Shown here: piece after piece, positions 62,471 to 64,000 of the stretch
Numbering within the stretch: position 1 is the first letter of the stretch
Layout: each line of letters starts with the position of its first letter
Source: Candidatus Metaruminococcus caecorum
GTDB taxonomy: Bacteria; Bacillota; Clostridia; Oscillospirales; Ruminococcaceae
Direction: 5' to 3'
Length of the DNA stretch: 64,000 nucleotides
Assembly (NCBI GenBank): GCA_904420045.1
Contig: CAJFTY010000018.1
Location: 62,001-126,000, forward strand
Notes under the pieces: generated by a model
Seen by the model: only the letters and a program-made list of their open reading frames with translations
The model's database searches: none
What the model was told of the DNA's origin: nothing
Position numbers and translations under genes: made by a program

Positions 62471-62583
62471 CTGTTATCTCCGTTTTCATTGGCGTTGTCG
62501 ATTTGGTCATTGTTATATTCGTAGCAATGACTGAATTGGTCAATGCGGTCACAAAGAAATCCTGTTTTGTTAAGATTGCAGAT

Positions 62584-62629
62584 AAAAAGGCGATGTGCTT
62601 TCCCATTGTGGAAAGCACATCGCCTTTTT
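62584..62629 (+). terminator. 20-bp perfect hairpin before recombinase
   Basis: AAAAAGGCGATGTGCTTTCC and its complement around 6 bases. It isolates the recombinase gene from upstream transcripts. Nothing else is supported in 62471-62705. Confidence 0.75.
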
Positions 62630-62705
62630 ATTCTAAAATGATACGTTTCGTTTCATAAATGATAAAGTTGTTACGAAAGCTAAAAGCAAAAGGAGGTATA
62701 TAAAG

Positions 62706-63542
62706 ATGAAAATGATACAGGAAACTCAAATACAGGAATTTGAAAACGAGCTTTATCTAAATGAGAAAGCGAAAACGACCGTACGTAAATATATCCAAGC
62801 TGTCCGGCAGCTTGCCGCGTATGCAAAAGGAGTGGAGCTGACAAAACTTCTGTTGCTGGACTACCGGGAATACCTGCGGCAGAAAAACAAATCGCAGACA
62901 GTCAACGGGGCGCTGTCTGCCATCAATGCCTTTCTGGATTTCTGCGGCTGGCCGGAGTGTAAAATAAAACTGTTAAAGGTACAGCGACAGGCGTTTTTAG
63001 ATGAGGCGCGGGAACTGTCTGAGGCCGAATACAGACGACTGCTGGCGGCAGCACTGGATAAGGGAAATGAACGGATGTATCTGCTGATGCAGACAGTGTG
63101 CGGGACGGGCATTCGGATCAGCGAGTTAATATATATCACTGTGGAAGCGGCAAAAACTGGCCGGGCAGAAATCCGAATGAAAGGCAAAAGCCGCATGATC
63201 CTGCTGCAAAAGGAACTACGAAACCGACTGCTCCGGTATGCAAGGGAACGAGGTATAGAAGCCGGCCACATTTTCCGTACCAGAAATGGTCGGCCGTTGG
63301 ACCGGTCCAATATCTGCCATGATATGAAAAAGCTTTGTGCTGCAGCTAAAGTATCACCTCACAAGGTGTTTCCCCATAATTTGCGCCATTTATTTGCCCG
63401 CACCTTTTACGCCATTGAAAAGAACCTGGCACATCTGGCCGATGTGCTTGGCCACAGCCGAATTGAAACCACCCGTATCTATGTGGCGGTGAGCGCAACC
63501 ACCCACGAACGAATACTAAGCCGGATGAAATTGGTGATATAA
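62706..63542 (+). CDS. Tyrosine recombinase (probable invertase)
   Basis: 278 residues, AGGAGG 9 bases before the ATG. N-terminal SAM-like core-binding domain (residues 1-95) and catalytic domain with GTGIRISELI (Arg), the beta-hairpin Lys in MKGKSR, HNLRHLFA (His-x-x-Arg), GHSRIETTRIYV (His and Tyr nucleophile). All catalytic residues are present. It is short, with no arm-binding domain of phage integrases, as in stand-alone invertases and XerC/D-like proteins. It ends 5 bases before the first of two inverted repeats, which it is inferred to recombine. Confidence 0.93.
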   Translation: MKMIQETQIQEFENELYLNEKAKTTVRKYIQAVRQLAAYAKGVELTKLLLLDYREYLRQKNKSQTVNGALSAINAFLDFCGWPECKIKLLKVQRQAFLDEARELSEAEYRRLLAAALDKGNERMYLLMQTVCGTGIRISELIYITVEAAKTGRAEIRMKGKSRMILLQKELRNRLLRYARERGIEAGHIFRTRNGRPLDRSNICHDMKKLCAAAKVSPHKVFPHNLRHLFARTFYAIEKNLAHLADVLGHSRIETTRIYVAVSATTHERILSRMKLVI

Positions 63543-63547
63543 AAAAG

Positions 63548-63572
63548 ACCACAGAGTAATCCTTCTGTGGTA
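63548..63572 (+). repeat. Left inverted repeat of switch
   Basis: 25 bp. It is itself a recombinase-type site: arms ACCACAGA and TCTGTGGT (perfect inverted 8-mers) around the 8-base core GTAATCCT. It matches the complement of 63808-63832 at 23 of 25 positions. Confidence 0.9.
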
Positions 63573-63620
63573 AGCCTACTCTACATATACACCCTTTATT
63601 TAGATGAAATATATATTTAT

Positions 63621-63649
63621 ATTATATAATATGCGTCTCTCTTTTTCAA
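63621..63649 (-). promoter_or_regulatory. Promoter inside invertible segment (now facing left)
   Basis: Minus strand TTGAAA (63644-63649), exact 17-base spacer, TATAAT (63621-63626). In the present orientation its transcript would run antisense into the recombinase gene. Confidence 0.82.
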
Positions 63650-63705
63650 GATTTAAGCCAAAAGTTTTATCGGGTAAATCAAAATTATTTTTAGGCACAA
63701 CAGGG

Positions 63706-63740
63706 AAGCCTGAAACACATTTGTCTGTTGCAGGCTTTTT
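63706..63740 (+). terminator. Terminator inside invertible segment
   Basis: AAGCCTG pairs with CAGGCTT, followed by TTTTT; CAACAG (63699-63704) and CTGTTG (63725-63730) may also pair. Confidence 0.7.
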
Positions 63741-63807
63741 CGTCTTGCCCAAAAGAGCATGTTATATTGAAGAACATAATGTTTTAAATTCAACTCTTTA
63801 AAATGGA

Positions 63808-63832
63808 TACCACAGAAGGATTATTCTTTGGT
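63808..63832 (-). repeat. Right inverted repeat of switch
   Basis: 25 bp, complementary to 63548-63572 except for two positions: one in the outer arm (TCTTTGGT instead of TCTGTGGT) and one at the edge of the core. Confidence 0.9.
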
Positions 63833-63928
63833 AGTGCATCATGTGTGGGAAACCGGTGAAAACCGGCGGCGCCATATTCCAAGGGACTTCCAGTGAATAG
63901 GACGGATGGCAGCCGGAGTGAACGGATC
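63833..63928 (+). ncRNA. Structured leader, possibly cobalamin-riboswitch-like
   Basis: The string GGGAAACCGGTGAAAACCGG (63848-63867) looks like the conserved core start of cobalamin riboswitches, followed by CGGCGCC and, at 63909 onward, GGCAGCCGGAGTGAACGG. The usual CCCGC-ACTGT part and a clear B12 box are not visible, so the class is uncertain. The region sits directly upstream of a terminator and a gene, the usual riboswitch position. Confidence 0.35.
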
Positions 63929-63958
63929 AAAAAACCACCGGTTAGCCGGTGGTTTTTT
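63929..63958 (+). terminator. Terminator in leader of last gene
   Basis: AAAAAACCACCGG and its complement, a perfect 13-bp stem around TTAG ending in six T, 22 bases before the start codon of the next gene. Confidence 0.9.
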
Positions 63959-63980
63959 CGTTTAAAGGGAGGCTGAGCGT

Positions 63981-64000
63981 ATGAAAAAAATACTGCAAGC
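63981..64000 (+). CDS. Start of gene downstream of switch (partial)
   Basis: ATG at 63981 follows AAAGGGAGG by 8 bases. Only MKKILQ is visible, with a basic start that would fit a signal peptide. The product cannot be told. Confidence 0.65.

Larger units (their letters stand above)
63548..63832. mobile_element. Probable invertible promoter segment
   Basis: 285 bp bounded by inverted 25-bp repeats, with about 235 bp between them. Inside: a strong promoter pointing left (63621-63649) and a plus-strand terminator (63706-63740). In this orientation no promoter serves the gene at 63981 and the terminator blocks read-through. After inversion the promoter would face that gene. The neighbouring tyrosine recombinase supports active switching. 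Confidence 0.82.

Noticed and set aside
62421-62618. 65-codon minus-strand ORF between the GGGtGRT gene and the recombinase
   Set aside because: It runs through a terminator arm and has no ribosome site or recognisable sequence.
62706-63542. Prophage or integrative element integrase
   Set aside because: No phage or conjugation genes, no arm-binding domain and no tRNA target nearby; the adjacent inverted repeats suit an invertase better.
63604-63801. 65-codon plus-strand ORF inside the invertible segment
   Set aside because: It has no ribosome site, overlaps the promoter and terminator, and its translation shows no protein-like pattern.
1-64000. CRISPR array
   Set aside because: No regularly spaced identical repeats were found; the only tandem repeats are the protein-coding ones in the subtilase and the wall protein.

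Overview
The window reads as chromosome of an anaerobic, Gram-positive, moderately GC-rich member of the Clostridia, most likely Oscillospirales/Ruminococcaceae-like. This is an inference from gene content: strong AGGAGG ribosome sites, TTGACA-17-TATAAT promoters, a sortase-type C-terminus, a PerR-rubrerythrin pair, a double BcrAD/BadFG activase, VanW, a phasin/UbiB pair, a PPi-type phosphofructokinase and a NifU-like/GGGtGRT pair. No ribosomal RNA or CRISPR array is seen; one tRNA (Thr, CGT) is present.

Layout. 1-7.4 kb: cell-surface genes (metallophosphoesterase with FIVAR repeats and wall anchor, YibE/F, amidase, phasin/UbiB, VanW). 7.5-13.7 kb: phosphofructokinase, a copper module (copA with an extra fused chaperone domain, csoR, CsoR-like operator) and pdxST. 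13.7-21 kb: an unknown PD-(D/E)XK-like protein, an amidase-domain protein, perR-rubrerythrin with promoter and operator, a lipoprotein, an ABC exporter and a methyltransferase. 21-25.4 kb: the activase/dehydratase pair. 25.7-34 kb: YgbA-like protein, MATE exporter, a Fur-box-controlled metal exporter with its own Fur protein, an aromatic amino-acid operon (leader peptide, attenuator, DAHP synthase, prephenate dehydrogenase), a second MATE exporter and an O-acetylhomoserine sulfhydrylase. 34-39.7 kb: a TetR-led operon with HdeD-like, MMPL and YhgE/Pip-like genes. 39.7-42.5 kb: GH127 arabinofuranosidase and small membrane proteins. 42.8-51.2 kb: complete kdpFABC-DE. 51-57.3 kb: SGNH hydrolase, XRE regulator, a secreted subtilase with six calcium-type repeats, tRNA-Thr, then an AT-rich accessory patch with an Rhs relic. 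57.6-62.4 kb: secA and the NifU-like/GGGtGRT pair. 62.7-64 kb: a tyrosine recombinase beside a small apparently invertible DNA segment.

The two most interesting systems are regulatory. First, at 63548-63832 two 25-bp inverted repeats (23/25 matches) bracket about 235 bp that hold a near-consensus promoter. The promoter now points away from the gene starting at 63981 and would point toward it after inversion; a tyrosine recombinase gene lies immediately to the left, and a structured leader with its own terminator lies between the repeat and the gene. This looks like a phase-variable promoter switch, present here in the OFF orientation. Second, at 28895-29128 a 36-residue leader peptide with nine aromatic residues, an intrinsic terminator and a candidate antiterminator pairing precede aroF-tyrA, which suggests ribosome-mediated attenuation rather than a T-box.

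Starts were adjusted where ribosome-binding sites point to an internal ATG, GTG or TTG; all family assignments come from reading motifs, not from database searches.
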